From: Tetraselmis striata
Lineage: Eukaryota; Chlorophyta; Chlorodendrophyceae; Chlorodendrales; Chlorodendraceae
NCBI GenBank assembly: GCA_006384855.1
Contig: VCJN01002436.1
Location: 372,001 to 436,000 of the forward strand
DNA length: 64,000 bases
Reading direction: 5' to 3'
Part shown: one piece after another, positions 1 to 14,400 of the stretch
Layout of the letters: the number at the start of each line of letters is the position of its first letter
Position numbering within the stretch: the stretch's first letter is position 1
Program-made: the position numbers and the translations under genes
Notes under the pieces: generated by a model
Databases searched by the model: none
Seen by the model: only the letters and a program-made list of their open reading frames with translations
What the model was told of the DNA's origin: nothing

Positions 1-1735
1 GAGGCTTAGGTCTGCACCGCCCGCCCGACCTGACGACCCTACCTGCTGGATACCTGCCTGTGGTTAGCGGCCGTCTGGTCGTGGGAGGTTGGCGGTTGAC
101 GGCGCCGAGGACGGCACGCGCCGGTGCCGGATGTTTTGACCCGCACGCGACAGACGATGTCCAGTGCAAATAAAAGCGAACGCGCAGTACATTGGTGCAG
201 TACTCGCAAGGCGTGAAGATACGCTGATGTGAAATATGCAGTTTTTTATTTTTGGCGACGCGGGTGTCTCCCGGCCGGGCGCGCACCTGGTGAAGGCTGC
301 CTCCATGCCCTCACCGGGCTCCTCTAGGACCGTGCGCCCGGCCTCGTCCACGCTCGCCCAGCAAGCTGATGCCCAGAACCGCTCGCGAAAATGGGGGAAC
401 TGGCACTCCCGGGCAGGCATAAGGCCGCCGGCGGGGAGGGGGCGGCGCGACGGTTCACGCCGACGGGGCAGCGCCCCGGGGTTAGAGCGCGCCGCGCGCG
501 CGAGGCCGCGCGAGTATTCGCGGCTGTCCGCAGCAGCGCCGGCGGAATGCAGAGCGGGCTCGAGCGGAGGGCGGGCAGTGAGCGGAGGTGGCTCGTGCGG
601 AGCTGGGCTGGAAGGCGTCGGGGTTGCTGATGGGCAGCGCAGCTCGTAGTTGCACGATAACTGTTGCACGTTGATGAGGCGGCCCGCGACAGAAGTCAGA
701 TGCCCGCCGCAGCACCAGATGCCTGCCGTGGCAGTAAACAGCCCATCCAGCCAGGTGGTCACAGCACGAGCAGCGAGCCGCGCCGCGCAGGACCGACATG
801 ACAGGATTGATAGCACGGTGAAATATCGAATTGCGGAGCACCGCTACCGCGCAACGGCGCAATACTGCGTAAACTACCGCGATTGATCTACATCAAAGCA
901 CTGCTCTCGCCTCGCGGCCGGCTAGAGTTGAGTTTAGGGGAGTCAATGATGCCGGAAGTATGGAGGACAAAATAGGATCGATTAAACCTTACCATCAAAC
1001 GTACCGTCGGGTGTACATGTATCATGAATCAACAAACCATCATGAATCGCGCCGCGCCATGCAATTATGGCTTGGCGACAGCGATGAATTAATTCGCATG
1101 ACCGTTAATCATAAACAAAATAAAACGAAATAAATAAACGAAATAAATAATCACTGGTATGACGTACATGATCGCGTGCCAGTTGTGCATCCAAGGCAGG
1201 TCTTCACGAGTAGGCGCTCTAGACCGCACCCATATGTACTACAAGGGTCGTCAACCTTGAACAGTGCACGAGTTCGCTGCCTCGCTTTCGTTCCCGCTGT
1301 TGGTACCCGATAAGCTTGTCTTAAGGTATGGCATGGCAGCGTAGCAGAGACTATGGCGCCGATGGGGCAGCGTTTTGACTAAAGCACTGAAATCTATTCA
1401 TTATTGAACCAGCGCATTTCACGTTGTGCAACTGCCAGTGCCCAGTGAATGGACGCGTCTGCAGCCTTACCCTTAGCCCCAGCATGGAGACACAGACTTG
1501 CCGATCCAACCTTCCGCCGTCCCATCAGAAGCGTGAGAAGCATATGACTGATTCGTTTTACAGCTGCTCTCGTAGCAGCTACAGGATATGGAGTTGGTTA
1601 AGTTGGAAAGCACTTCAAGAGGGACGTGCGGGGGGAGGAGGGGAAGGGGCCCGTGGGGGGGGGGTGGGGGGGTGGGTGGGGGGTGGAGGGCATGCCACTG
1701 GGTCAATGCAGCTATAAAAACAGCCTTTGTGACAC
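1..1735. other. No supported gene
   Basis: The first 900 bases are GC-rich and open in several frames on both strands, as expected of GC-rich noncoding DNA; none of those frames shows a recognisable domain or a convincing splice pattern. Bases 900-1200 turn AT-rich with short A/T runs. Bases 1650-1690 are a G-rich stretch. I see nothing functional that I can name here. Confidence 0.5.
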
Positions 1736-3812
1736 CTAGCGCTTGCCAGAGATGCGCTGCAGCGAGTCTTTGTTGCGCTCATCCCAATTCCGGTGCAAGT
1801 CCAGCAGGGCCTGCGTCTTCATGACATCCCGCCGGTATTGCGACACGTAAAACGTCTGCGGCAGGTTGCCCTCTGGCTGCATTCCACCGCTCTTCATGAC
1901 GTCGCCGAAGTACTTGGAGTCGGTGTCCTTGGCAAAGTCTTGCAGATGCGTCTATAACAACCGCATCCGACAAGGGACACCTCGTCAGGACCCACGGCAT
2001 GTACTCCTCCCAGACCTCTGCGTCCTCTTCTATGCTGAACATTCAGGCGATATTGATATGATGATTGCCGATCGAGTTCGACATTGGGCAAGCCGCCCAC
2101 ATGGCTGCATTAATTAGTTTGCCGCGCTGTATCCCTGCCTGGGACCTTACCTCCGGCGTGTGGGTCTCCTTGTGGTGCTTCAATGTGTCTCCTGGCACAC
2201 CCAGCAGCGTGATGTCTTCACCCAGTGACAGGGACGACATCCGGTCCTTGTTGTCCTTCTTTGGCTTGCCATGTTTTCTAGTAGGGGTCGGGAAATGCAA
2301 GTTGTGCACCAGTTAGCATCACCGGAAGGGCACAGGGGGGTGGGGCCGACGTATATAATACAGCAGTGATGTAAAACACGCACGTGTATATTATGTGTAT
2401 TAGTCTTAAATGCGAGTAAGCTGGACCAGTATTAACAATGTCTTGGTGCAGTGTTAAAAAAATCATCAGACAATTCATTGCGGGTCAGCAGATTTGCCAG
2501 ACACAGCGGCCATGCCATGCGGGCAATCATCAAGCATGTGGCGGAGAAGGGATGCGCACAGGGCGTGAGAGTAGGCATCAAACACCGACTCGGTGTACTT
2601 CAGCTCATTGAGGGTGGCGACGCTGAAATGACCCCATTGCAGGTTGAGCCCGCCCATGCTGACGCCGCTCTCAAGCAGCGCGATCGCCATCTCCTCTACC
2701 GTCATGGAGCCCGGGAGGCCCGCCATCGCGGGGACGTCGGCGGCCTTGAGGAAGACAAGCCCGAGGGCACCGCACTCCCCAGTCGCTGGCGTGGCTCGCT
2801 GCACGCCTTTCAGCTTGGTGCAGCTGCTGGCGGGGCTCTCTAGGTCCATCAGCACCGGCGGGCTGGGCTCCCAGTGCATGATCGCCTCGCGCGGCCCCTC
2901 CACCTGCGTGTATGCCAGGCAGCTGCAGTTGCGCACCAGCGGGTGCTCCACCAGGCGTGCAAACATGTAGTCCGCCACGAAGGACATCGACCCTCGCACC
3001 TGCGATCCCGGCACGTGGCAGCGTGAGCTTGAGACTGATACTGCCGGTGGAGGCATCGCACAAGGCATCGCATGCGGTGGCGCATTGGCAGTGAGCCGGC
3101 ACCCACCACGATGAGGTCGGCACTGAGGTCTAGCAGCCCGCTCTGAAGCATGACCTGAAGATCAGCCGCCTCGCCCGCCCAATCGCTGGCCCTGGTCGCC
3201 CCGTTGCTCACAAAGTTCTGCTTGTTGAGTTTGACCTCGCCCCATGCCCAAGCAGTCTCGATGAAGCCCTTCCCTTCGCAGTGGCTGCCGAAGAACTGGT
3301 CTGAAGGGGGGGGGGGGGGGGGGGTGCACGAGCACACTCAGCCTGGTCGATTCTACCACCAGATCACCACCCAGGAGGCTGTCTTAGCATTCAATGCGAG
3401 AGGGAGTGGCCGCACGTACCCCGGTTAGCCTCATTGTGCACGAAAAACACCGAGTTCTCCAGCGGCGCTAACCGCTGCGCCGTCTGCATACTGCATAGCA
3501 TGTGGTAGATCGTGGAGGCACGGTGCACTGGCAGCAGCGCCTCAGTGACAAACTCATCCCCATTGGAGGCGCTCTTGATGAGGTTACGGTACGCGTTCTT
3601 CGTGTGCGTGTCGGTGATGACCTTGATCTGGGCGCGCAGGTCCGCTAGGACGCCCTGCCCGAAGCCGCCGCATAGCACCACCACCTGCACCTTCCGCTGC
3701 GCCCACCGCGCGGCACCGCCGGCGACTCAGCTCACCGCATATGTGTCGCTGCTTGCCTGGCCCATGAAGGTGCGGAAGGCAGTGCTGCGAGGCTCACCTG
3801 CTTGCCCGCCAT
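1736..3812 (-). CDS. Unrecognised multi-exon protein gene
   Basis: I do not recognise this protein. The start is ATG at 3812-3810, giving a tiny first exon (MAGKQ, 3798-3812) before a GTGAGC donor, then exons 3736-3756, 3420-3696, about 3111-3300 and 2505-2999. The first three junctions keep phase exactly; after 2505 the frame of the next exon (about 2150-2275) was not resolved, and two more exons lead to TAG at 1738-1736. Exon 3 starts with a hydrophobic strand and a glycine loop (VVVLCGGFGQG), like a nucleotide-binding loop, but I cannot place it in a family. The protein is soluble-looking, with no signal peptide and no membrane segment. The intron before 3300 uses a 19-base C run as its pyrimidine tract. 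Downstream exons read smoothly (for example NLPQTFYVSQYRRDVMK). It is probably a conserved algal protein; function unknown. Confidence 0.6.
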
Positions 3813-5400
3813 GTCGCCGTCGCCCTCGCGCGCGCTCAGCTGACCTGTACCGATCGCCACGACACAGCACCGAGTAATTGCCAATTATTTCTACTGCGCA
3901 ACCTACGCCGACACGGGAGGCTGACGCTCCCGTCCGGTGGCCGTTTTAGAGGCCTGCTTTAGGCGCTTCCTGCCATCCCTGCAGGGCTGCGAGGCGCTGC
4001 TTGACACACTCGCATCGAAGATCAGCAGGCGGCACCAACGAGCCAGGCGAGGCGGGGGCGGGGGGGGGGCGGGGGGGGGGGGGGGGGGGGGGCGGGTACC
4101 TGTAGGCTGCAGGCTGCAGGCTCCTGAGTGACAGTGTGTGGCGACGGGTGAGGGCAGGCGACTCGCGGACTCGGACGGAGGACCAGCGTTTTGCGGTCAC
4201 GTCACACAAAACTGCACCTCGTGAGACGGAGGGGGTTAGTTGCTCCGCCGCTCAGCGTCCGGTCTGCCGCGCTAGCATGTTATCGACAGGGCGACCACAC
4301 CGCCCTTGCGCAGAAGTGAGAGCAGCGGGCATGTCACATCGCCACCTATGCAGCACGCATGTGTCGATGCATGGATGATACCCTGTCCTTTTTACTTTCA
4401 CTGGTTTTAGGGTTTTGCAGCGGGTCTCGGCTTGCGTGCCGTGGGCCCATTGTGCCGTGGGCCCATTGTGCGTCTTCTCATGTTAGTCGCTACTGCTTCC
4501 ACCTCGCAGTCGCTGAAGAGGACCTTTCTGATTGTCCCCCCTTTTTTTTTGGTGATTTCCTGATATCGCCTTCTGCTGCTAGCTCATGTAAATATTTAGT
4601 ACAGTAGTGCACGATCGCCTTTTGCAGCTACCTCATGTAACTAGTACCCTGTACAGTGGGAAGATCAGCGTCGCGCGCGCGAACGACTGACCTCTACTGT
4701 AGCGCGCTACTCGTACCTGCTGCACCATATGATGTAAGGATTACCTCGTATGATATATCCGATATCACGACGACAGGCGGTACCAGGTAGTCGCTACTGG
4801 TACTGGTGTGAATTACAAAAAGTCGCTACTGGTAGCTAGTTGCCCGCGTAGTACGAGCGCGCGCTCTCACTGCAGCAGCATCGCATCAGCGCGCGCGCGT
4901 GGTCTGGCTCTAATCTTAACTAGCGACTACAGGCGGTGTAATCCTCAGATGCGCGGACACATCGCGCGAGTACTGATGCTGGTGTGAGATACGACTGTCT
5001 AGTGGGGCAGTAGCGACTACATACCTGTGTTTTCGGGCTTAGGTAGCGTATGACCACGGTCATAAACCGTTCCTTAGTCGCACTCCGTGCATCAAGCCTT
5101 GCCCCGAGCAGGATGAATGAATCGCGAGCGATGCTGGCGCGAGTCCAACCGATAGTTTGATGCATTCTATCGGCAACAAAATTAATAATTCTAATAATTA
5201 ATAATTCTATTTTAATAATAATTCTAGTAATTAATAATTCTATCGGCAACAAAACTGAGGGCTTGTCCAGAGACGGCACATGCACCACAGACCGCAGGAG
5301 AAGCTGGAGAAGCTGGTGTTTTCTAAGCACACCACCGACAGCTTTCCGCCGATCAAGTCTTCTGGTGCAGGCCAGACGCCCGGACCTCTATCGCGACGCG
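3813..5400. other. Spacer with retroposon tail and short repeats
   Basis: No gene seen. Contents: a 22-base G run (4071-4092); a 16-bp tandem duplication, CGTGGGCCCATTGTGC, at about 4439-4470; a retroposon 3' tail near 4530-4590; several copies of the motif AGTCGCTAC in both orientations between 4484 and 5020; and an AT-rich patch (5160-5255) bounded by two direct copies of TTCTATCGGCAACAAAA at 5164 and 5239. The Patched gene promoter should lie in the last few hundred bases, but no clear TATA box stands out. Confidence 0.5.
4530..4590 (+). mobile_element. 3' tail of a non-LTR retroposon (family B)
   Basis: The stretch ends in GCTGCTAGCTCATGTAA. It matches, in the same order (GATTGTCC, then GGTGATTTCC, then ATATCGCCT, then the end), the reverse complement of 56577-56635. 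Both copies stop at the same base, as expected for retroposons primed from the 3' end and truncated at the 5' end. No coding part is present here. Confidence 0.5.
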
Positions 5401-8400
5401 ATGGCGGGCGCCGTCGACGGCCACAATACCGCGCCGGCCCCGGCTTCGAGCGCGTGGTGCGAATGGAAAGCGAGGGAGCCGGCCGCGGCCGCCGCCGGTG
5501 TTGGACCGGCACCCGGCGACGGCCGCCGCGGGGGACTGCTGCAGCGCTTACATGCCGCGGTGTCGTCTGCGCTGTATCGGTGCGCCTCTTCACGCTCCTC
5601 ACAGCCTGGTCGCAGTGAACACTACTGGGTCGTGGCGGCAGCTTTGGCGGAGCCGACATGGGATCACATGCGATGTGGCCGAGCTGGTACGGGTACCGTA
5701 CCAGTACGCGTATAGTCGCAATATTGGACACAGTACCCGTACTGGTACCTGCGAGTACGGACGCTATTTTGACGACCTCATTTAAAGTGCAGGTTGCGAC
5801 GATAATTTAGTTACAGTATTCGTTCTCTTACGGGTAGACATTCATAATTCGGCTAGTCGTGTATTTATTTTAACAAGTACCGGTATTGCACTCTATAAAT
5901 TGCACGAAATTGCACTTCGTCGCCACTCACCGCGTATTGCCGGTCGCATTCGACTTCAGGCACAATTATTGCCTCTGTTTGCGGGTAATATATTTCTGGC
6001 ATACTCTGCAAATGGAGCTAAAACTCACAGCATATGACCATATCCCCATTCACCGTTTCGCTGCTCGCACTTCGACACAGGCTGTGGCACGGGTGATGCT
6101 TAGAGGTGCCGGCGAACGATTTCGTGCGTGGCTAGCCTCTGACTGCTCTTGTGCGGCGCCGGCGTGCTGCCGTGCTGGCGCGCAGGTTCTTCCTGGGCCT
6201 GGGCTGCCTCGTGGCGGACCGCCCGGCTGCGACGATGGCGTGCTGCTTGCTGCTCACGGGGCTTTGCTGCACCGGCTTCGCGCGCCTCCGGGAGGAGTCC
6301 CGCCCGGAGTACCTATACACGCCGCAGAGTACGGCGCTCCGCCCCCCGCGGGGGGGGGGGGGGGGGGGGGGGGGGGGCTCGTTGAAGGACGGCATTCCTG
6401 TGCTGCGCATGCTATAGTCCATGTAGCAAAATACATGCTGATGATTATACATGCGATTTAATCGACACATATTTTATTTTTGTAATGCTCATCGTAAAAT
6501 GCCAGGTAAACATCCATCGACCAATAACGATGAGAAGATCTACGAACGAGTAAAAGGAACCCAAAACGTAACTGGTTCACCACTAATGGGAGCTGATGTT
6601 TTCGTTCCTTCTATCCATTTTTTAATCTATAGGATAAAAGCTCTAAAGTTGCGTTTAAGAATGGAATTCGAGCGTGCTAATGTGTGATGATCAGGATGCT
6701 GTAAACCCTGTAGACAATCCCCGCGAAGCCCTCAGCTCGAATGCACCCCTCGTCCCCCCCCCCCCCCCCCCTCCTTCTGCGCCCGCAGACGCCGAGTCCT
6801 TCGCGCATCGGGCCTTCTACGAGGAGAACTTTCCATATGGCTCGCACAACATGCAGGTGTATGTGATCCCGGCCGCTGGGACGGATGGGGTGCTGTCGCA
6901 GCCGGCACTGCAGGCGCTGCTGGAGCTGCATGCGGTACGGAGGCAACACTGCCCCAACATGCATGAGCGCCTCACCATCCGGCTCCAACGCTGGTCGCCA
7001 CAGCGAGATAACCGACATTGGCTGATGTCCCGGGGCGGAGCAATAACATCGCGCGGTGGTGGTGGCGGTGGCATGCTGCCATGCAGGAGCTGGTGGACAC
7101 GGAAGTGGAGCATAATGGGGAGACCTGGGGCTTCGCCGACTTGTGCGACAAGGTGAGCTTGACGGGGCATCGTCCCGTCGCGGTCTCTGGCCGCCTGCCT
7201 GCAGCAGCAGCAGCAGAAGCAGCAAGGTTCTGAGAGGTGGCTGCGTGCAGGTGGAGGCAGGACGCTGCTTCAACACCAGTATCCTGCAGGAGTGGGGATT
7301 CGACAGTGCGGCGATTGCCGGCGGTGAGGAGAAGCTGGGAGGCCAAGGGCTAGGCCCGCATGCGCGCTGGGGCAAGGGTGGGGGGGGGGGGGGGGGATGG
7401 GGGGTCTGGTGGCTGAGTTGGTTCTGACTGGTTCATGCCTGCGCTGGCAGATGCGAACATCCTTCAGACAGTCAACAGTATGGACCGGGCGGAGGCTGAG
7501 CTGCTGATGGCGACAGTGGTAAGGGCGGCGGCGCATGGTGCCTCCACATCATCGGTGCATCCACTGGCACGCCAACGAGGTGGTTATGCGTTCGCTTAAG
7601 GTGTGCTGTATGCCTTGCCTGCAGGTTGACTCTGAGGAGAAGGTATGCAGACTGCCGCCACCGCCCTGTGGGTTTGCTATATATCTAGTTGTTTTGAGAC
7701 CCCCCCCCCCCCCCTGTCCAGTTCAAGAGAGAAAGCATAGGTCATTTCGAAATATGTCAGAATACAACACGGCCATGGCATTGAATTCCCGGCGATATGA
7801 TGCAATGCCATTCATTACTGTTGCGACCCAAGAACCCACTTCAATGTTTTGGTTCGCCATGCGCTACATGGACAGTGCCGGCGCTCTGCTTGGCGCCAGT
7901 GAAGGATTATACTATATATATATATCACATATACATGTATGTGTATGTATGTATATCGTAGGGATGGACGCAGAGCGCTGGCTATTGACGAGCGAGAATG
8001 CTTGGGAGTAAATACACATGATGACCCATGTCCAAACCCTAAGCCCTGGCGGCTGCGGCATGTCACGCGCAAACGGGTGTGCGTCTGTTGTGCAGATCAC
8101 CGCCGCACGGGGGCTGCTGGTGACATACATAATAGCGTTTGGCACCGCGGATGAGGAGCCCACCGGTGAACGCGTAGACAAAGCAACGGCCACGGCAGTG
8201 CTGATGGCAATGCACGAGACGCTGAATCGTTTCCCCAAGAATGTCATCGCAGCGTCCGCGCAGTCGCAGGCGTACCTGGACCAGGAGGCCAACAGGTGCA
8301 CATGGCTCTACATGCTGGTGTCTGTGGCTTGCTGCGCTGGGTCTCGGGGCTGTACTGCGACGAGCAGCCGGGGCATGAGTGCTTGTGTGTGCTCAACGAC

Positions 8401-11400
8401 GGCCGGCTGGTGTTCGACAGGGCGCTCGACGGCGACATGGTAAACATGGTTCTGGGTTACGCGGCGCTCAACACCTTCACATCCGTCTCCTTCCTTCGCC
8501 GCAACGCCGCGCACAACCTCACCTTCAGTGGCATGCTTTCCATGATGTCCATTGCCATGGCGCTGGCGTCAGCCTACGGTACACTCGCCGATCCACCACA
8601 TATCTGCCCTGGGTCTGATTCTAACGACACACGAAGACAAGCACATTGTCCGTCGATGTCACGCACCGCTTCCATTTTGTCACCAAGCTGCTAAGCGGGC
8701 CCCGCCGCGCCTGCACAGGCACAGCCATCCTGCTGGGCGTCCCGTTCTCGCAGGCCGTGGCCATCCTGCCCTTCATCCTGGTGGGCCTGGGGGTGGACGA
8801 CGCCTTTGTGATTGTAGGCGAGATGCGGAATGTGGACCCTCATCTGGAGATGCCCGTCCGGGTGAGCGGCGGCACTTGCATCTCTACGGACGGGCCGCCG
8901 AGGCGCTGCATCAGCTAGCGGCAGCGACACTCGCGCATCGTCACCTAAGCTGCACTTATTACTGGCTGTCCTAACGAAGAATAAACTGACTTGCAACATC
9001 AAGTTGTGATACTCGTGCAGTGTTTGTGGTGTATTATGATGAATATTTCTACGCAAGAACAGTCCTCGTCTCTTCGCAGAAGAAGGGGGGTTGAGAACAA
9101 TGGTATATGCCGAATCCAACTTGGCGTTGTCACGGCACATTGTTGCGTCAGCATCTTCAACATGCGTAATCGCTGGATGCTCACACTGTTGGTGCAGTGG
9201 TACAATTGTATTTATCATTACCTGTGGCTAGCCGCTGGTGTGCGTAGCGGTGGCTGCAAGTGCGCTCTTCTGTGGATGGTTGAATGCAAGGTTGCGTCGG
9301 TCCCTAACCCGCCCTCTGACCGCCCCCTCTCACGCGTGTGATTTCACTGCGCCAGAAGCGAATCTCCAGGAGCCTGGCCCGCTCCGGGGTGGCCATTCTC
9401 GCCACCTCCTTCACCGACTTTTTCGCCTTTGTCTCCGGCGTCGGCTCCGCCGTTCCAGCCATCCGGCACGCGAGCGTCTACGCTGCCTTTGGCGCCTTCT
9501 TCGACTTTTTCTACCAGGTGCCACTGAGCCTCACCGTTATGCCCGTTGTCGGTCACAGAATCTTTGCCATCTTCCCACAGACATAATATAGTCGGCGTGC
9601 CTCCTTGCTGCCGGCCAGGTCACCTTCTTCGTAGCGGGACTGGTGTACAAGGGGCGCGCCAACGAGAAGCGCATCTGCTTCCCCCTCCCGTGCATAAAGG
9701 TCAGAGCTCTGCGCCATTATGAACACATGCTGCCCTTCCATTGAATTAAGAGTGATCTTTAAATTTCGAAGTATGGTTGATTTTTCGAGTTGGTTGCACG
9801 AGTTCACGCTTGGCCTTCACCGCCAGACTTATACCTGACGGTAAATTTAAACAATATGTATCCACCACACGCAGTTCTACTTTCGTCATTCTGTAGACTG
9901 TGTTATATAGAAGTGTAGCCGCGGGCCGAATACTCTCCGATGAAGTGCGAACTACGCATCGGCGGTCGCACGCACTTACGGGATCGGAGTCGCTGTTTAT
10001 CTGGCCGCCGGGGTTCATCGAGACGTTTTAATGGCTGCGTTGCAGATGTCCGACGCCGCCATGGAGACCCGAATGTGCTCGGGAGGCAAGAAGTACGACC
10101 CTGACGCCCCGCTTCCTCTGGAGTTTTTTGCGCGGCGAGTGCTGGCGCCCGCGGTGCTGCACCCCATCGGCAAGGCGGTGGTGCTACTGGTCGGGGTCGC
10201 CCTCACCGCCGTGGCTGCGTGGCAGGTGGGAGCCCTCCTTGGGCGTCATCGTGACGTTGCCCATTCGCGCGGCTCAAACGACCTCCGACGGGACTCGACA
10301 GTCCTACGGTCGAGGTGCAATAAGTAGTGCGTGCGTAAGTACGTACGAGACGGTGCGCATCCAGCAGGCGGCGCGTTAAGTGGTTCGACGGAGCGGCTAT
10401 ATTTACGCAGCTTGGTGTTCTTGGCAGAGTGGGTTTTGCCGAGTCGATTCGGCCGATGCCGATACCCGCGCCGTCCCATGAAGCGCGGATCGACTAATTG
10501 GTGGACATGGTCGGTGAAGCAGTGACGGCTGTGACTGTACAGTCGACGAGGAGGAGGGTTCGCTCCTTCGAAGCGCTCCGAGCATTGCTCCTTAAGCGAT
10601 GAGCGCGGTGATCGTCTATAATGGCGGTAGCAGCTTTTCATCTAGTGCAAAATCGTCCCCTCGAGGAGAAATTGTCGACTCGACTTAGTGACATGAATCC
10701 TTTACTGCTCTGCTGCTATGGTTGCAATTACCCGGGGGTTTTACAACACTGTCACGTACCGGTCCAGTCTGCTGACGCCCGGCAGCCGAGGGAACACGAC
10801 GTGCGGGGGCCGGGTGCGCAATTAATTGCGGCATGCGCACGCGCTGCCAGGTCCCTGACGTCTACACTGACTTCAACTACGAGTGGTTTGCGCCGAGCGA
10901 TTCGCCGCTGCAGGTGAGTATTAGTTCTGAAGCCCCGATCCTTATCTAGCGCATGCAAGCACATGCAGATGCGCGGCGCCCACTTCCAGCCCGTGTCATA
11001 TATATGCATGGCGGCGCGCGGCGCGCGCTCGCCGACGGCTATGTGTGGCGTCGACGATTCGCAGGCCGCGTTCGAGGTCCGAGACAACGTATTCGAAGGA
11101 CCGGTGAGTCGATGCCGCCTTCCGCTGCAGTCAACAACCGTGTGGGCGCGGCTCCGTCAGGGCCTCCGCCGTGACGAGAAGTGCACATGTTTGAATTGTG
11201 CATGATTATATTATACATGTGCCATCAAAGCGACATAGTTTCAGAGAAAACGTAATGATCGTTCTAAATAGAATGAAATATGCATTCTCTGACAAGTACT
11301 TGCTTTTCTCGTCACGTGCATCTGCTTAACATCGCACTGCTACCGAGCAGGTGGGCGCAGCCATGATCGTCACGAAACAGGCCGACATCATGGCGCCGGA

Positions 11401-14400
11401 GCGGCAGCGACAGCTGCTGAGTCTCGTGCGCGAGGCGCGCGAGAGCGACTTCGTGCGGACTTACTTCTCGTGGTATGCTGGCGCGGCTTACTTATGATAT
11501 CTTCGCGGAGGCGCGGGGTAGTTTGATACGGTGAATTTGCTCTGTTTCATCGTACACTCAGTGACAACGTCGCAACGGTTCATTAAGGATCATTCTTTTC
11601 ATGTCGACGTGCATGTAAAGGGGGAGGCATCATATGGTATAATCGTAATGTGCAATGGTGTTGCGCGTGTTTCGGTGGTCGCTGCTAGAAACATGTAGTC
11701 TCAGGGCTGTTTTTAAAACGACGAATGGGGGAGTGAATCAATGAAATACAGTTCTGACGTACACGCATACCTGCCTTCGCCAGGTTTGAAGACTTTCACG
11801 CCGACGTCCTGGAGCCCGCCAAGGTAGCGCTGCCTCCCCTTGCGCTGGCCGCGGTATTTTGAATTTGCGAGATGATATCGTATTCGACAGACTATAGCAG
11901 TCGCGTCAAATTTCGTTCATTCGTGAGTTTAGCGCATCGGCCGCCGCGTGGATGAAATTCCGACATAATCCTCAACTAGCACCGCGCGTCGGACGACGAT
12001 AGGTGTACGTCGACCGCGCACCGTCGCTCGATACGGCTCGTCGTCGTGTTGCTTTTCAGCAGTACTGTCAGTACGAGTAGCAGTTTTTTTTTCCAAAAAT
12101 CGAATAATAAAACAGCCCCGCCTGCCCAACTGGCCGTCTATATGTATGAGTACTTACCACGCAATACTCGCCCAGTACTGATACATATACACAGAGCGTT
12201 GATAACGCTAGCTCGGAGCCATACACCCACCCACAATAAACGTTGTCAATGGTGCAAATGAGTTTTTATGATTGCTCACTATTACTTACCATCGTCCGCT
12301 GCGAGCCCGCAACATATCGCCACACTCCCCCACATGTCAACCTTGCCACATGTATGCGCGTTGGCTCAACCAAAATAGTAGATTTACGCAAGCCCCAGGC
12401 AGGACGACCTGACGATGTACTACTCTCTCGGCGTTCAGCGCTGTCACAGCGATGCAATAGAAGTAACACCCCTGTATTGAATGACATTTATTCAGTAGCT
12501 TATTGACCTGAGCGCACTGCTGTGCTGTTCGCGTCCCTCAGGCAGTGGGAGGGGCTGACGCACTGCTACAGGACCCCGTGGCGTTCTACACTGCCGTGTG
12601 CCAATACGACCTTTCCAGAAAGACCCGCGCTGGGATCTCCTGGGGCGTAAACGGGGCGCGTCTGGCCAGCTGCCTGGATCGCAATCTCGCGTGAGGACAT
12701 GTCTGCCCAGCATAACCAGTCATACGCTCACATGGCCTCTAAATATTGCCATACCGTCTGAGGATATTGCATGCCCGCTTGCGACTACCACTGCTACCAC
12801 AGGTAGTTCACCCAAAGTTTTTGACAATTGTACTCGCTCGCTGCCAGTATATAATCCACAGTATCGTGTACATAGCCTGGCAAGTCCACTGGCCTCACTG
12901 TTAGAGTGTGGTTTCGGATTATAGCAGTGCCGTGCTGGCTGCTCTGACGTGGTTCTTGGGCGGCGACATCGCAAAGAGCTTTGACCCTCTCACTCACCGC
13001 ATGGGCGGGGTTGATGCAGACAGAAGCGCCAATGAGTATATATTACGCCTGAAATAATCAATGATATATAGTTTTGGCGGAGTAGCACATTATTATTCAG
13101 CAGCGTATTGTGATGATCAGCAAATATGCAGTCAGTGGGGTTTGTATTTGAGCTATCGATCAGGAAGGCACATTAGCAGCTCTAATATTGCCATGCCATT
13201 TCCGTATGAAATACGACTCTGCAAAATGGTTTCGGAGCACATATCGACGCAGCGCCATCTATCAGTGCGGTTTTGATGGTTTGCAACAGTGGGATTGCAA
13301 ACCAGCTAATGCCCGATTGCTCCGAAACCATGTAAGTTTAAATCAACAAGATGGAATCCATCAATGAGTGCGGTGTTGGAGCATGTCTTGGATGCGAATC
13401 AACAATCCGTGCGGGTGATGAGCCCCTGTCCTTCCCCGTTCCAGTCATGTCCTAACCCGCCTGCTGGTGTGGGCGCGCAGGGATGCGGCCGCGCTGATAG
13501 CGGACCCTCCCATCCTTGCTTCGAAAGCCCTGGAGCTGTACACAATCGAGGACGGCACTGCGGACACGCAAACCAGTAACATGGAGAAGGCAATCGCACC
13601 TCCCGCCACTAACACATACCTGCGCATGCATTTATTTTGCACCAATGCCACCGCCACACAATTTATCTGGCACCTCCTCACTAAGTTGCAGGGTTGTCTA
13701 TTTTTACATGGAGATTGTTCCAAAAGCATAATCACTATGAACTGCTTGGCCATAACGTGCGGCTCATGCCCGTGTCTTGGCGATGTGCATTTTGGATGGA
13801 AGCGCTGAGGCGAATGCCGCTCGGTTGGCTCGCAACGCATATTCGTTTCTATGAGAAACATATATACTGTCATAGTTAATGCACTCAGATTAGGCTACAT
13901 CCCCCCGGAATTGGCTGAGAGACACCCAAGTCTGGATATAGAGTACTATTGCTCTCACTGCCATGAATGCTGACAGGCCAAGGCGTTCGCTGGCGAGGCG
14001 CTGTCTGAGTTCGACGCCTTCGCCTACCACTACTCCTTTCTGATCTATGAGGTGCGATGCCACACACGCATGCCATATCACACCATCGCCGTCAAGCTCC
14101 CTAGCATCATTGCTCGCGTTGGCAGCCCACATTCATACGCGTACTCGTTGCATCAGGTGATGGGATTGCAGCAAAAGAATGGGTAGCTACTACTCTCAAG
14201 TGTAACCTGTGACCAGTAGAGGATTGGCAGAAAATGGGGTGAATGGGTGATGGATAGGCGGAGGGGAGTGCGGTGTTCATACATGGGCACAACAGCATCG
14301 AGGTCTGGAATCGGAGTTAAGCGCCAGCTCAGACCCAATCATACCTACGTAGAGTGTTCAAGAAACACGAAGGTCTGGTGTATATTTTGATTGTGCTTTA

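Noticed and set aside
64-816. 250-codon minus-strand ORF at the window start
   Set aside because: Overlaps other long frames on both strands, has no domain, and its sequence is Arg/Pro/Ala-rich as expected from GC-rich noncoding DNA.
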